Positions 17,322 through 24,914 of a stretch of DNA of 28,434 nucleotides are shown here, one piece after another. The position numbers and the translations under genes were made by a program. The notes below the pieces were generated by a model that searched no databases, was not told the DNA's origin, and saw only the letters and a list, made by a program, of their open reading frames with translations. This stretch comes from an uncultured Oscillibacter sp. (GTDB lineage Bacteria; Bacillota; Clostridia; Oscillospirales; Oscillospiraceae). The DNA lies in assembly GCA_910585385.1 (NCBI GenBank), contig CAJUDV010000032.1:1-28434 (forward strand). Reading direction: 5' to 3'. Every line of letters starts with the position of its first letter. The stretch's first letter is position 1.

Positions 17322-18818
17322 ATGAAGCGGCAAATGTATCGAGTAATTGCCTGCCTGACGCTGTGCGCCCTGCTGGCGGGGGCCGTCCCCCCCGCCTCCG
17401 CCGCCGGCGGGTTCCAGGACGTGCCCGACTCCCATCCGGCGGCGGAGGCCATCCGGCGCTGCGTGGAGCTGGGCTTTTTCCAGGGGGAGAGCGCCACGCG
17501 GTTCGGCGTGGGCCACTCCATCACCCGGGGCGCCTTCGCGGTGGCGGCCAGCCGTTTCTTCGGCTGGGATACCAAAGATGTGACCAAGACCCCAACCTAC
17601 TCCGACGTGCCCGCCGACGCCTGGTGCTACGGCGCCGTGGAGGCCGCCGTGGCCTGCGGCGCCCTGTCCAGCCAGAGCGGGACCTTCCGCCCGGGGGACG
17701 CCATCACCCGGGAGGAGCTGGCGGTGCTGCTGGTGCGGGCGCTGGGGTATGAGACCATTGCGGCCCTGGCCCAGGATCTGGCCACCCCCTTCCGGGACGT
17801 GCGGACCAACCCGGGCTACATCGCCATGGCCTATGATTTCGGCCTGGTCAGCGGCGGCACCCGAAACCAGTTTTACCCCGGCGAACCCGCCGCCCGGGAG
17901 GATGTGGCTGTGATTCTCATGGAGCTCTACGACAAGCTCCGTGCTCCCGCCGTCCGGAGCATCGGCATCATCGGCGCGCAGGAGGACCTGCCGGACCTGA
18001 CCGGTTACGAGGTGGTAGGCATCTCCGCCGGCAAGCTGATGTGCGCTGGAAAGCCCGCAGTGCCCCTGAGCATAGACGCAGGGAGAGCCGCCGCGCTGCA
18101 AGAGACGATTCGCCAGGCGGGCGCCAAGGCGTTTTTGCACGTGGTGGGGGGGCCCACGGCGCTGAACGGGGACACCGGCGAGACCGTGGCGGCGCTGGCG
18201 GAGGCCGTAAAGAGCGGCGGGTACGACGGGCTGCTGCTGGACCTGGAGAAGCTGCGGCTGAATCAGGAGGCCGCCATGACCCGGCTGATGAAGGCGCTGC
18301 GGCCCGCCCTGGAGGGAAAGCCCCTCTACGTAATCGCCGACGCCCCCTCCTGGGACGGCACGGTCTACGAGGGATACGACTACGGCCTCATGGGTGAGAA
18401 TGTGGACTGCCTGGTTCTGCGCATCGCGTCCCGGGCGGACACCTCCGGGGAGATTCCCGTGGCCCCGATGGAGCCTTTGGAGGAGGCGTACTGGGTGCTG
18501 GGTGAACTGCGGGGCGTCATCGACGGCGACAAGCTGGCCCTGCTGGTGACCACCGAGGGCACGCTGTACCTGGGCGGCCAGGAGGCGGGCGCCGTCTCCC
18601 AGGCGGAGATTCGGGAGATGCTGGAGGAGAAGGACGCGAAGGAATACTACTCCACCCGCTACGAGTGCGCCTACCTCACCTCCGTCTACGACAAGCGGGA
18701 GGCGGTGGTGTGGTACCTCAACGACCGGAGCGTTGACGCCCGGGCCCGTCTGGCGGGCCTGTTCGGCGTGACCCGGCTGTGCATGGCCGATTTGAACGGC
18801 CTGCCGCCGGAGGCGTAA
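17322..18818 (+). CDS. Secreted SLH-domain protein with GH18-like C-terminal barrel
   Basis: A 498-residue exported protein. A signal peptide (residues 1-27, ending ASA-A) is followed by three S-layer homology repeats (about 30-75, 92-140 and 157-205, with FQDVPDSHPAAEAI, YSDVPADAWCYGAV and FRDVRTNPGYIAMA). These usually bind pyruvylated cell-wall polymers. The rest (about 210-495) shows alternating strands and helices of a TIM barrel, with YDGLLLDLEKL (302-309 DGLLLDLE) matching the catalytic DxxxDxE pattern of glycoside hydrolase family 18; Glu309 would be the acid. It may act on peptidoglycan or another amino-sugar polymer at the cell surface. The barrel assignment is by pattern only. The ATG follows AAAGGAG by 11 bases. 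Confidence 0.82.
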   Translation: MKRQMYRVIACLTLCALLAGAVPPASAAGGFQDVPDSHPAAEAIRRCVELGFFQGESATRFGVGHSITRGAFAVAASRFFGWDTKDVTKTPTYSDVPADAWCYGAVEAAVACGALSSQSGTFRPGDAITREELAVLLVRALGYETIAALAQDLATPFRDVRTNPGYIAMAYDFGLVSGGTRNQFYPGEPAAREDVAVILMELYDKLRAPAVRSIGIIGAQEDLPDLTGYEVVGISAGKLMCAGKPAVPLSIDAGRAAALQETIRQAGAKAFLHVVGGPTALNGDTGETVAALAEAVKSGGYDGLLLDLEKLRLNQEAAMTRLMKALRPALEGKPLYVIADAPSWDGTVYEGYDYGLMGENVDCLVLRIASRADTSGEIPVAPMEPLEEAYWVLGELRGVIDGDKLALLVTTEGTLYLGGQEAGAVSQAEIREMLEEKDAKEYYSTRYECAYLTSVYDKREAVVWYLNDRSVDARARLAGLFGVTRLCMADLNGLPPEA

Positions 18819-18935
18819 GGGAAAAACGTACCGGCCTGCCTTTTTCGCCCGCGGCCAGACAGAGGCGGTGATAAGGCGATTGCGTGAGACGCCTGAACTG
18901 TGGATTCCCTTTGGTTTTCATACTTAGGATGCGCT

Positions 18936-18978
18936 GCGCCCCGGCGGAATGTTAAATTCCGCCGGGGCGCTTTTCTGT
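18936..18978 (+). terminator. Intrinsic terminator of the SLH-protein gene
   Basis: A perfect 15-bp GC-rich stem (18936-18950 with 18956-18970, loop GTTAA) is followed by TTTTCTGT. It lies about 120 bases after the stop codon. On the opposite strand it could also slow transcription coming from rpoN, but no T-run follows on that side. Confidence 0.88.
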
Positions 18979-18989
18979 GCGGGGGGGGG

Positions 18990-20330
18990 TCACCGCCTTC
19001 GAACGGAGGAGGAGGGAAGACGCAGCTCCATGCGGTACTTTGCCACTGTGCGGCGGGCCACATGAACGCCGTCCTCCGCCAGCAGCTCGCACAGCCGCTG
19101 GTCGCTGAGGGGATGGCGGGGGTCCTCGCCCCGCACCAGGGCCAGGAGCTTTTGTTTCACCGCCTGCCGGGAGAGGCCCTGTTCCCCCACAGCCCGACTG
19201 AAGAAGTACCGCAGGGGATAGGTGCCCTGGCGGCACTGGAGATATTTGTCCCGGGTGGCCCGGGAGATGGTGGAGGGGTGCAGGTCCAGGGCCTCCGACA
19301 GGGTGAGAAGGCTCATGGGGGCCAGTTCCCCGGTCTCCCCGGCGAAGAAAGGCCGCTGGGCCTCTAGGATGGCCTCCGTGCACCGGCGAAGGGTGCTGCC
19401 CCGGCGGTCCAGGCTGGTGAGGAGCCACTTTGCCTGCTGCATTTTCTGGCGGAGGTAGTCCCGCGTCTCCTTCTCATCGGAGTCCTTTAAGAGCCGGGCG
19501 TAGTAGGAGCTGACGGAGATTCTGGGCAGGTAGTACTCGTTGAGAACGGCGGTCAGCTCTCCGTCCAGTTCCACAATGAACACGTCGGGCCGCACGTACA
19601 CCGCTGCCTCCGCCGGCTGGAAGGCCCGCCCCGGGTGGGGGTCCAGGCCGGAGATGATCTGTTCCGCGGCCTGGATCTCCTGAATGGACAGACCCAGCTC
19701 CCGGGCGATGGGGCCGTAGTGCTTTTTTCCCAGCTCCGGCAGAAACCGGGCGGCGATGTCCAGCGCCGCGGGGGAGACGGCCTCCCGCCGGGCCAGCTGG
19801 AGCAGCAGGCACTCGGAGAGACTCCGGGCTCCCACGCCGGCGGGGTCCAGGGACTGGACGGTCTCCAGGGCCTGCCGGATCAGCGGCTCCGGAATCTTCA
19901 GCTCCAGCAGGCTGTCCAGGTCGGCCTCGTCCAGGTAGCCGTCCTCGTCTACCAGCTCGGCGATGTATTTGGACAGGGCCAGCAGCGGCTTTGGCAGCCG
20001 CCTGCGCTCCAGCTGGTCCCGGAGGAAGGCGGACAGGCTCTCCAGGTTCCGGTCCGCGGCCCCCCGCTCCGGGGGACCGCCGTCCTCATGGGCGAAGGTG
20101 GCGCCGTACACGCCGCCGTCGATCCAGCTGGCCTTCTGGCGCAGCTCCTCGTAGGCGCCCCGGAGGGAGGACACATCCTCCTGCTCCAGCAGGGGGTTCT
20201 CCTCGGTGAGGCGGCCCAGGTACTCCAGCAGCTCCTGGGAATTCATCTGAAGGATCTCCATGGATTGGAGAAGCTGTGGAGAGAGCTTGAGCTGCTGGCG
20301 CAGCTCGGCTTTTAACGCGACCAGGCTCAT
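18990..20330 (-). CDS. rpoN: RNA polymerase sigma-54 factor
   Basis: A 446-residue sigma-54. The N-terminal activator-interaction region is LKAELRQQLKLSPQLLQSME with QMNSQELLEYL. An acidic variable region follows, then the core-binding domain and the DNA-binding part with LSEALDLHPSTISRATRDKY. The C-terminal RpoN box ARRTVAKYR recognises the -24 element. It is slightly shorter than the E. coli protein but complete. The ATG overlaps the stop of the upstream activator gene as ATGA, so the two are translationally coupled. Sigma-54 needs an AAA+ activator to open promoters, and the coupled gene encodes exactly such a protein. A run of nine G lies next to the stop codon, outside the coding part. 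Confidence 0.96.
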   Translation of the reverse strand: MSLVALKAELRQQLKLSPQLLQSMEILQMNSQELLEYLGRLTEENPLLEQEDVSSLRGAYEELRQKASWIDGGVYGATFAHEDGGPPERGAADRNLESLSAFLRDQLERRRLPKPLLALSKYIAELVDEDGYLDEADLDSLLELKIPEPLIRQALETVQSLDPAGVGARSLSECLLLQLARREAVSPAALDIAARFLPELGKKHYGPIARELGLSIQEIQAAEQIISGLDPHPGRAFQPAEAAVYVRPDVFIVELDGELTAVLNEYYLPRISVSSYYARLLKDSDEKETRDYLRQKMQQAKWLLTSLDRRGSTLRRCTEAILEAQRPFFAGETGELAPMSLLTLSEALDLHPSTISRATRDKYLQCRQGTYPLRYFFSRAVGEQGLSRQAVKQKLLALVRGEDPRHPLSDQRLCELLAEDGVHVARRTVAKYRMELRLPSSSVRRR

Positions 20331-21763
20331 GGGCGGGCCTCCTTCCCTGCGTATTTGGCGATCTTTCGGGCGGCGGTGGCCTGGGAGATTCCCAGCTCTT
20401 TCGCCACGGCCACAGTGGTGCCGCAGCGGCTGTAAGACTCCCGGATGATCTGGCCCTCATAGGCCTCCATCCGCTCCGCCAGGGTGCCGGTCCGGGCGGG
20501 CAGGGAGAGGGCGGGGACCGTTTCCCCGGTGTACTCCTGCGGCAGATGCACCAGGTCGATCACCGGGTCCTGAACCGTAATGGCCATGCGCTCCATGAGG
20601 TTTTCCAGCTGGCGGACGTTGCCGGGCCAGTGGTATTGCTCCAAAAAGGCCATGAGGCGGGGACTGAGGGTCAGAGCGGCGCCGTACTCCTGGCAGAACC
20701 GGGAGAGAAACTGGTGGGCCAGAGAGAGCACGTCCTCCGGCCGCTGCCGCAGGGGGGGGATGTGCATCCGGATGACGTTGAGCCGGTAGAAGAGATCGGA
20801 GCGGAAGGTGCCCCGGCGCACCGCGTCCTCCAGGTCCCGGTTGGTGGCCACCAGCAGGCGGAAGTCCAGCTCGATCTTCCGGGTGCCGGAGAGGCGTTCA
20901 ATGGTCTTCTCCTGGATCAGCTGGAGGAGTTTGGACTGAATATGGGGCGGCAGCTCGCCGATCTCGTCCAAAAACAGCGTGCCGTGGTTGGCAAGCTCGA
21001 TCTTGCCGATCTTGCCGGAGGAGGACGCCCCGGTAAAGGCCCCCCGCTCATAGCCGAACAGCTCGGACTCAATGAGGTTCTCGTGGAGCACCGCGCAGTT
21101 GACTTCGATGAAGGGCCCGGCCGCCCGGTTGCTCATGGCGTGGATGGCCTTGGCCACGGCGCTTTTGCCCACGCCGGTTTCCCCGGTGATGAGGATGTTG
21201 GCCTTGGTGTTGGCGGTGTTCTGCATCAGGGTCAGGAGGCGCTGCATGGGGCGGCTCTTGAAGACCAGGCTGGTCTCCGTGGCCCGGAGACGCAGCTCCG
21301 CGATCTCCTGGGAGTACTGCACCAGGGAGTCCTGCAGCTGACGGTAGTTCCGCTGGATGCTGTTGATCTGCTCCATGGACACCGTGTTAAAGCACATGAC
21401 ATATTTCAGCTCTCCCCCGGCGTCAAAGAGCGGGATGCCCACGGTCATTACGTTTTTGTGGACGCGGTTGATGGTCTGGGTGGCGGTGACCTTCCGCTTC
21501 TGGCGGATGACGTCTGCCGTAATGCAGGGGGAGAAGGTGCCGTCCGCCTCCAGGTCAAAGGCGGAGCGGCCCACAATGGAGTCGTGGGTGAAGCCGAAGT
21601 TCTTTTCGTAGGTCTCGCTGACCCGCAGGATGACGCCCTTGGCGTCGGAGAGCATCATGTCGTCCGCCAGAACCAGATTGTTCTCCGGCCTGATGATGTC
21701 GAAAATGCTCTTGAGGTTGATGTCCTCTTCAAAGGCATAGGGCAGGGAGGGGATCTGCGGCAT
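20327..21763 (-). CDS. Sigma-54-dependent enhancer-binding activator (PAS-AAA+-HTH)
   Basis: A 478-residue activator. The N-terminal PAS-like sensor (about 25-130) is followed by a helical linker (about 131-165). The AAA+ domain has Walker A GETGVGKS (194-201), the sigma-54-contacting GAFTGA loop (241-246), Walker B LFLDEIGE (263-270) and the arginine-rich sensor segment FRSDLFYRLNVI. A C-terminal helix-turn-helix (VAVAKELGISQATAARKIAK, 451-470) ends it. There is no receiver domain, so it probably senses a small molecule or redox state through PAS rather than phosphorylation. It is translated with rpoN and divergent from the crotonase-abfD cluster, whose promoter is of sigma-54 type. It is the natural candidate activator for it. 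The ATG follows AAAGGAG by 9 bases. Confidence 0.93.
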   Translation of the reverse strand: MPQIPSLPYAFEEDINLKSIFDIIRPENNLVLADDMMLSDAKGVILRVSETYEKNFGFTHDSIVGRSAFDLEADGTFSPCITADVIRQKRKVTATQTINRVHKNVMTVGIPLFDAGGELKYVMCFNTVSMEQINSIQRNYRQLQDSLVQYSQEIAELRLRATETSLVFKSRPMQRLLTLMQNTANTKANILITGETGVGKSAVAKAIHAMSNRAAGPFIEVNCAVLHENLIESELFGYERGAFTGASSSGKIGKIELANHGTLFLDEIGELPPHIQSKLLQLIQEKTIERLSGTRKIELDFRLLVATNRDLEDAVRRGTFRSDLFYRLNVIRMHIPPLRQRPEDVLSLAHQFLSRFCQEYGAALTLSPRLMAFLEQYHWPGNVRQLENLMERMAITVQDPVIDLVHLPQEYTGETVPALSLPARTGTLAERMEAYEGQIIRESYSRCGTTVAVAKELGISQATAARKIAKYAGKEARP

Positions 21764-21795
21764 GGCGGCCAGCTCCTTTCGGTGGGAAACGCAGT

Positions 21796-21813
21796 CTATT
21801 CAACTTTGAGTAT
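21796..21813. promoter_or_regulatory. Dyad operator copy 1
   Basis: CTATTCA-ACTT-TGAGTAT, an 18-base dyad matching the consensus CTATTCA-N4-TGAATAG at 12 of 14 arm positions. It overlaps the -10 element of the activator promoter, so binding here would probably repress the activator's own gene. Confidence 0.65.
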
Positions 21814-21817
21814 ACCA
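21809..21817 (-). promoter_or_regulatory. Extended -10 promoter of the activator-rpoN pair
   Basis: On the minus strand, TGGTATACT is an extended -10 element (TATACT at 21809-21814). No good -35 hexamer stands 17 bases upstream, as is tolerated for extended -10 promoters. The start would be about 40 bases before the activator ATG. Confidence 0.55.
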
Positions 21818-21834
21818 TATTCAAAACTGAATAG
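21817..21834. promoter_or_regulatory. Dyad operator copy 2
   Basis: ATATTCA-AAAC-TGAATAG, 13 of 14 arm positions of the consensus. Its centre is 21 bases (two helical turns) from copy 1, placing both on the same face of the DNA. Confidence 0.7.
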
Positions 21835-22106
21835 AAAGAGGGGGAAGATGGAAAGTGCGTAGGCGGAATCAACAGAATTCCAAGTGAAACCTATACTCTT
21901 GTCACAAAAAATCCGCCGCCTCTCCGCGTTTCAAGCGCGCCGCGCTCTATTCAAAAGTGAATAGACAGACTTCCGGCCCAAGAGGTAGATGGAAAAACGA
22001 GGAAAATTCAGGAAGATCAAGGGAAAATATTGGAGGGATGGAGACGCTCGTTCGTGCAATATAGCAGAAAAGCGCCGCTGATTTCCAGCAAAATAGACTT
22101 GAAAAA
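21835..22106. other. Divergent control region between activator and crotonase genes
   Basis: Part of a 435-base stretch (21764-22198) without a gene. Besides the three dyads and two promoters annotated separately, it holds AT-rich patches (for example around 21900 and 22020-22110) that could bend. No open frame with a ribosome binding site was seen. The length suits enhancer looping to a sigma-54 promoter. Confidence 0.6.
21947..21964. promoter_or_regulatory. Dyad operator copy 3 (candidate upstream activating site)
   Basis: CTATTCA-AAAG-TGAATAG, a perfect 7-base inverted repeat with a 4-base spacer. Its centre is about 165 bases upstream of the -12 GC of the sigma-54 promoter, a usual distance for an enhancer bound by an AAA+ activator. 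Confidence 0.75.
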
Positions 22107-22122
22107 TGGCACAGAAATTGCT
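22107..22122 (+). promoter_or_regulatory. Sigma-54 promoter (-24/-12) of the crotonase-abfD cluster
   Basis: TGGCAC (22107-22112), five bases, then TTGCT (22118-22122). This matches the sigma-54 consensus TGGCAC-N5-TTGCW at every position, with GG and GC exactly 10 bases apart. Transcription would start near 22133, about 66 bases before the crotonase ATG. The leader contains a 7-bp stem (22148-22154 with 22164-22170). Confidence 0.9.
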
Positions 22123-22198
22123 ATTCTCTTTGTGAAGACAACAGAGGCGGCGTCACCCCGGCAGACGCCGGACGTATTACAATTAAGGAGGAGCTATC

Positions 22199-22999
22199 AT
22201 GTATCAGACCGTTCGCTACGAGAAGAAGGACAACATCGGCATTGCCACCATCAACCGTCCCGAGGCGCTGAACGCCCTCAACTCCACTGTCGTGGGAGAT
22301 CTGGAGCAGCTGATCAGCGAGGTGGAGAAGGACACGGAGCTGCGGGCCTTCATCCTCACCGGCGAGGGCCGTTCCTTTGTGGCCGGCGCGGATATAGGCG
22401 AGCAGAAGCCCATGGACGTGGCCCAGGGCCGCAAGTGGGGGCAGAGGGGCAGCGCCCTGTTCCGCCGCATCGAGAAGCTGGAGATTCCCACCATCGCCGC
22501 GGTGAACGGCTTTGCCCTGGGCGGCGGCTGCGAGATCGCCATGAGCTGCGACATCATTCTGGCCGCCGGTCCCAACGCCGAGGGCAAGGGCGGCGCCAAG
22601 TTCGGCCAGCCCGAGGTGGGCCTGGGCATCACCCCCGGCTTCTCCGGTACCCAGCGGCTGCCCCGCCGCGTGGGCATCGCCAAGGCCAAGGAGCTGATCT
22701 TCTCCGGCAAGGTCATCGACGCCGCCGAGGCCAAGGCCATCGGCCTGGTGAACGAGGTCTACCCCCTGGAGCAGCTGATGGACGCCGCCGTGGCCATGGC
22801 CAAGTCCTTCGCCGTCAATGCCCCCATCGCCGTGAAGTACTCCAAGGCCTGCATCGACCGCGGTATGCAGATGGACATCGACGACGGCATCGCCCTGGAG
22901 AACGAGCTCTTTGCCATGTGCTTTGCCACTGAGGACCAGAAAGAGGGGATGAGCGCGTTCCTGGAGAAGCGGAAGGAGAAGCACTTCCAGAACAAGTAA
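22199..22999 (+). CDS. crt: Crotonase / 3-hydroxybutyryl-CoA dehydratase family enzyme
   Basis: A 266-residue enoyl-CoA hydratase family protein that reversibly hydrates crotonyl-CoA to 3-hydroxybutyryl-CoA. Both catalytic glutamates are in place: Glu112 in LGGGCEIAM and Glu139 in KFGQPEVGLGI. The oxyanion-hole segments FVAGADI (60-66) and ALGGG are also present. Between them lies an extra loop (about residues 123-132, GPNAEGKGG) not found in standard Clostridial Crt. The ATG follows AGGAGG by 7 bases. It is the first gene behind the sigma-54 promoter and would connect crotonyl-CoA, the product of AbfD, with the 3-hydroxybutyryl-CoA pool. Confidence 0.92.
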   Translation: MYQTVRYEKKDNIGIATINRPEALNALNSTVVGDLEQLISEVEKDTELRAFILTGEGRSFVAGADIGEQKPMDVAQGRKWGQRGSALFRRIEKLEIPTIAAVNGFALGGGCEIAMSCDIILAAGPNAEGKGGAKFGQPEVGLGITPGFSGTQRLPRRVGIAKAKELIFSGKVIDAAEAKAIGLVNEVYPLEQLMDAAVAMAKSFAVNAPIAVKYSKACIDRGMQMDIDDGIALENELFAMCFATEDQKEGMSAFLEKRKEKHFQNK

Positions 23000-23189
23000 C
23001 CCGTTTTTCCCGAGAGACGGAAACGGCATCCGGCTTTGTCCGGCGGACTCCCGGAGGGGAAAGCGGACAAGGGCGCTTCCCGCCGCCGGCATCCCCGTAA
23101 GTTAAAGCGGCGGCCGGTGAAGAAATCTGAGACGGAACGTGAAGTTTTTTGCGGGACGATTCCATCATAGAAAAAGGAGCTGGAAAACC
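23000..23189 (+). other. Intercistronic segment with several inverted repeats
   Basis: 190 bases between the crotonase and CoA-transferase genes. CCGTTT/AAACGG lies just after the crotonase stop, and CCGCCGC pairs with GCGGCGG around 23082-23115. No T-run follows, so co-transcription is likely. No reading frame with a plausible start other than that of the next gene was seen. Confidence 0.4.
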
Positions 23190-24746
23190 ATGAAAAAAGT
23201 TCGCGTCATCACCGCTGAGGAAGCGGCGCTGATGGTCAATGACGGCGATACCGTCTCCACCGGCGGCTTCGTCAGCTGCGCCTGCCCCGAGGCGCTGTCC
23301 ACCGCGCTGGAAAAACGCTTTCTGGAGACCGGCCACCCCCGGGACCTGACGCTGTTCTTCGCCGCGGGCCAGGGCCACCGGGACGGCACCGGCGGCGACC
23401 ACTACGGCCACGAGGGACTGGTCAAGCGGGTAGTGGGCGGCCACTGGGACCGGGCCCCCAAACTGGGTGACCTGGCCCTGGCCAACAAGATCGAGGCCTA
23501 TAACCTGCCCCAGGGCGTCATCACCCATATGTACCGGGACATCGCCGCCCACAACATCGGCACCATCACCCACGTGGGCCTGTACACCTTCGCCGATCCC
23601 CGCAACGGCGGCGGCAAGCTGAACACCTGCACAAAAGAGGACCTGGTGAAGCTCATTGAGATTGAGGGGGAGGAGCGGCTTTTGTACAAGGGCTTCCCCA
23701 TCAACGTCTGCTTCCTCCGTGGCAGCTACGCCGACGAGTACGGCAACTGCACGGTACATAGGGAGATCGGCCCCCTGGACGTCACCGCCCAGGCCCAGGC
23801 CACCAAGAACTCCGGCGGAAAGGTCATCGTCCAGGTGGAGAAGATCGTCCAGGGAGGCTCGCTGGACCCGAAGCTGGTGAAGATCCCCGGCATCTACGTG
23901 GACGCCATTGTGGTGGGCTCCATTGAGGACAACATGCAGTGTCTGGGAATGCCCTACGATGGGGCCCTCACCGGCGAGTTCCGCATCCCCGTGGACGCCA
24001 TTCCCGCCATCCCCCTGGACGCCAAGAAGATTTTGGCCCGCCGGGCCGCCATGGAGCTGCCCCAGGACGCCATTGTGAACCTGGGTACCGGCGCGCCGGA
24101 GAAGATCGCCAATGTGGCGGCGGAGGAGGGCATCTCCGATAAGCTGACCCTCACGGTGGAGGCCGGTTCCATCGCCGGCGTGCCCTACGGCGGCACCCAG
24201 TTCGGCGCGGCGGCCAACTCCATGGCCATTCTGGACCACAACGTCCAGTTTGACTTCTACCAGGGCGGCGGTCTGGACGTGGCCTTCCTGGGCCTGGCGG
24301 AGACGGCGCCCAACGGCGATCTGAACGTCTCCAAATTTGGCACTCGCCTTGCCGGCGCCGGCGGCTTCATTGACATCACCCAGAACGCCAAGAAGGTGGT
24401 CTACTGCGGCACCTTCACCGCCAAGGGCCTCAAGACCGAGTGCCGGGACGGCAAGCTGGTGATCACCCAGGAGGGCTCCAAAAAGAAGTTTGTCAACCAG
24501 GTGGAGCACATCACCTTCTCCGGCGTCTACGCCAACAAGGTCCATCAGCCGGTGCTGTACGTCACGGAGCGGGCGGTGTTCGAGCTGCGGCCCGAAGGCG
24601 TGACGCTGATTGAGATCGCCCCCGGCATCGATCTCCAGACCCAGGTGCTGGACCAGATGGAGTTCATGCCTAAGATCGCTGAGGATTTGAAGCTCATGGA
24701 CGAGCGCATCTTCAAAGATGAGTTGATGGGCCTGGCCAACGACTAA
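23190..24746 (+). CDS. YdiF/Pct-type acyl-CoA:carboxylate CoA-transferase
   Basis: A 518-residue CoA-transferase with fused alpha and beta halves (family I). The N-terminal half starts KKVRVITAEEAALMVNDGD with GGFVSCACPEAL. The C-terminal half has NLGTGAPEKIA (297-307) and LTVEAGSIAGVPYGG, in which Glu324 is the predicted nucleophile forming the glutamyl-CoA thioester. Relatives include propionate CoA-transferase and E. coli YdiF. In this cluster it most likely moves CoA from acetyl-CoA or butyryl-CoA to 4-hydroxybutyrate, feeding AbfD. The substrate is inferred from context only. The ATG at 23190 has AAGGAG 10 bases upstream; a longer in-frame start at 23139 lacks such a site. Confidence 0.9.
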   Translation: MKKVRVITAEEAALMVNDGDTVSTGGFVSCACPEALSTALEKRFLETGHPRDLTLFFAAGQGHRDGTGGDHYGHEGLVKRVVGGHWDRAPKLGDLALANKIEAYNLPQGVITHMYRDIAAHNIGTITHVGLYTFADPRNGGGKLNTCTKEDLVKLIEIEGEERLLYKGFPINVCFLRGSYADEYGNCTVHREIGPLDVTAQAQATKNSGGKVIVQVEKIVQGGSLDPKLVKIPGIYVDAIVVGSIEDNMQCLGMPYDGALTGEFRIPVDAIPAIPLDAKKILARRAAMELPQDAIVNLGTGAPEKIANVAAEEGISDKLTLTVEAGSIAGVPYGGTQFGAAANSMAILDHNVQFDFYQGGGLDVAFLGLAETAPNGDLNVSKFGTRLAGAGGFIDITQNAKKVVYCGTFTAKGLKTECRDGKLVITQEGSKKKFVNQVEHITFSGVYANKVHQPVLYVTERAVFELRPEGVTLIEIAPGIDLQTQVLDQMEFMPKIAEDLKLMDERIFKDELMGLAND

Positions 24747-24914
24747 AGCATAAAAGTTTTGCTCAAGCTTTTTTAAAGGCTTGCGGGGTGCGAAATCCCC
24801 AAAAAGCGGAAAACATATATGCTTCTCCCCAGCGCCTCTGCCGCCCAGCGGCAGACAGCGTCCCCGACAGAAAAACCGAGGATACCCCCAAGAACAAAAA
24901 GGAGGACCAAACAA
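24747..24914 (+). other. Intercistronic segment resembling a dispersed repeat
   Basis: 168 bases between the CoA-transferase and abfD genes. It contains CAAGC and GCTTG arms around 24767-24784, followed by GGGG-TGCGAAA-TCCCC. This pattern recalls a short repeat that I have seen between genes of Oscillospiraceae, but that is memory only. An AAGGAGG for abfD ends it. Confidence 0.4.

Noticed and set aside
18981..18989. Run of nine G as a phase-variable tract in rpoN
   Set aside because: The run lies after the rpoN stop codon, so slippage would not change the protein.
22815..24914. Very long open frame on the minus strand opposite the CoA-transferase gene
   Set aside because: It is antisense to well-identified genes, has His/Gly/Ala/Leu-rich low-complexity content, and lacks a ribosome binding site. 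It is a result of high third-position GC in the real genes.
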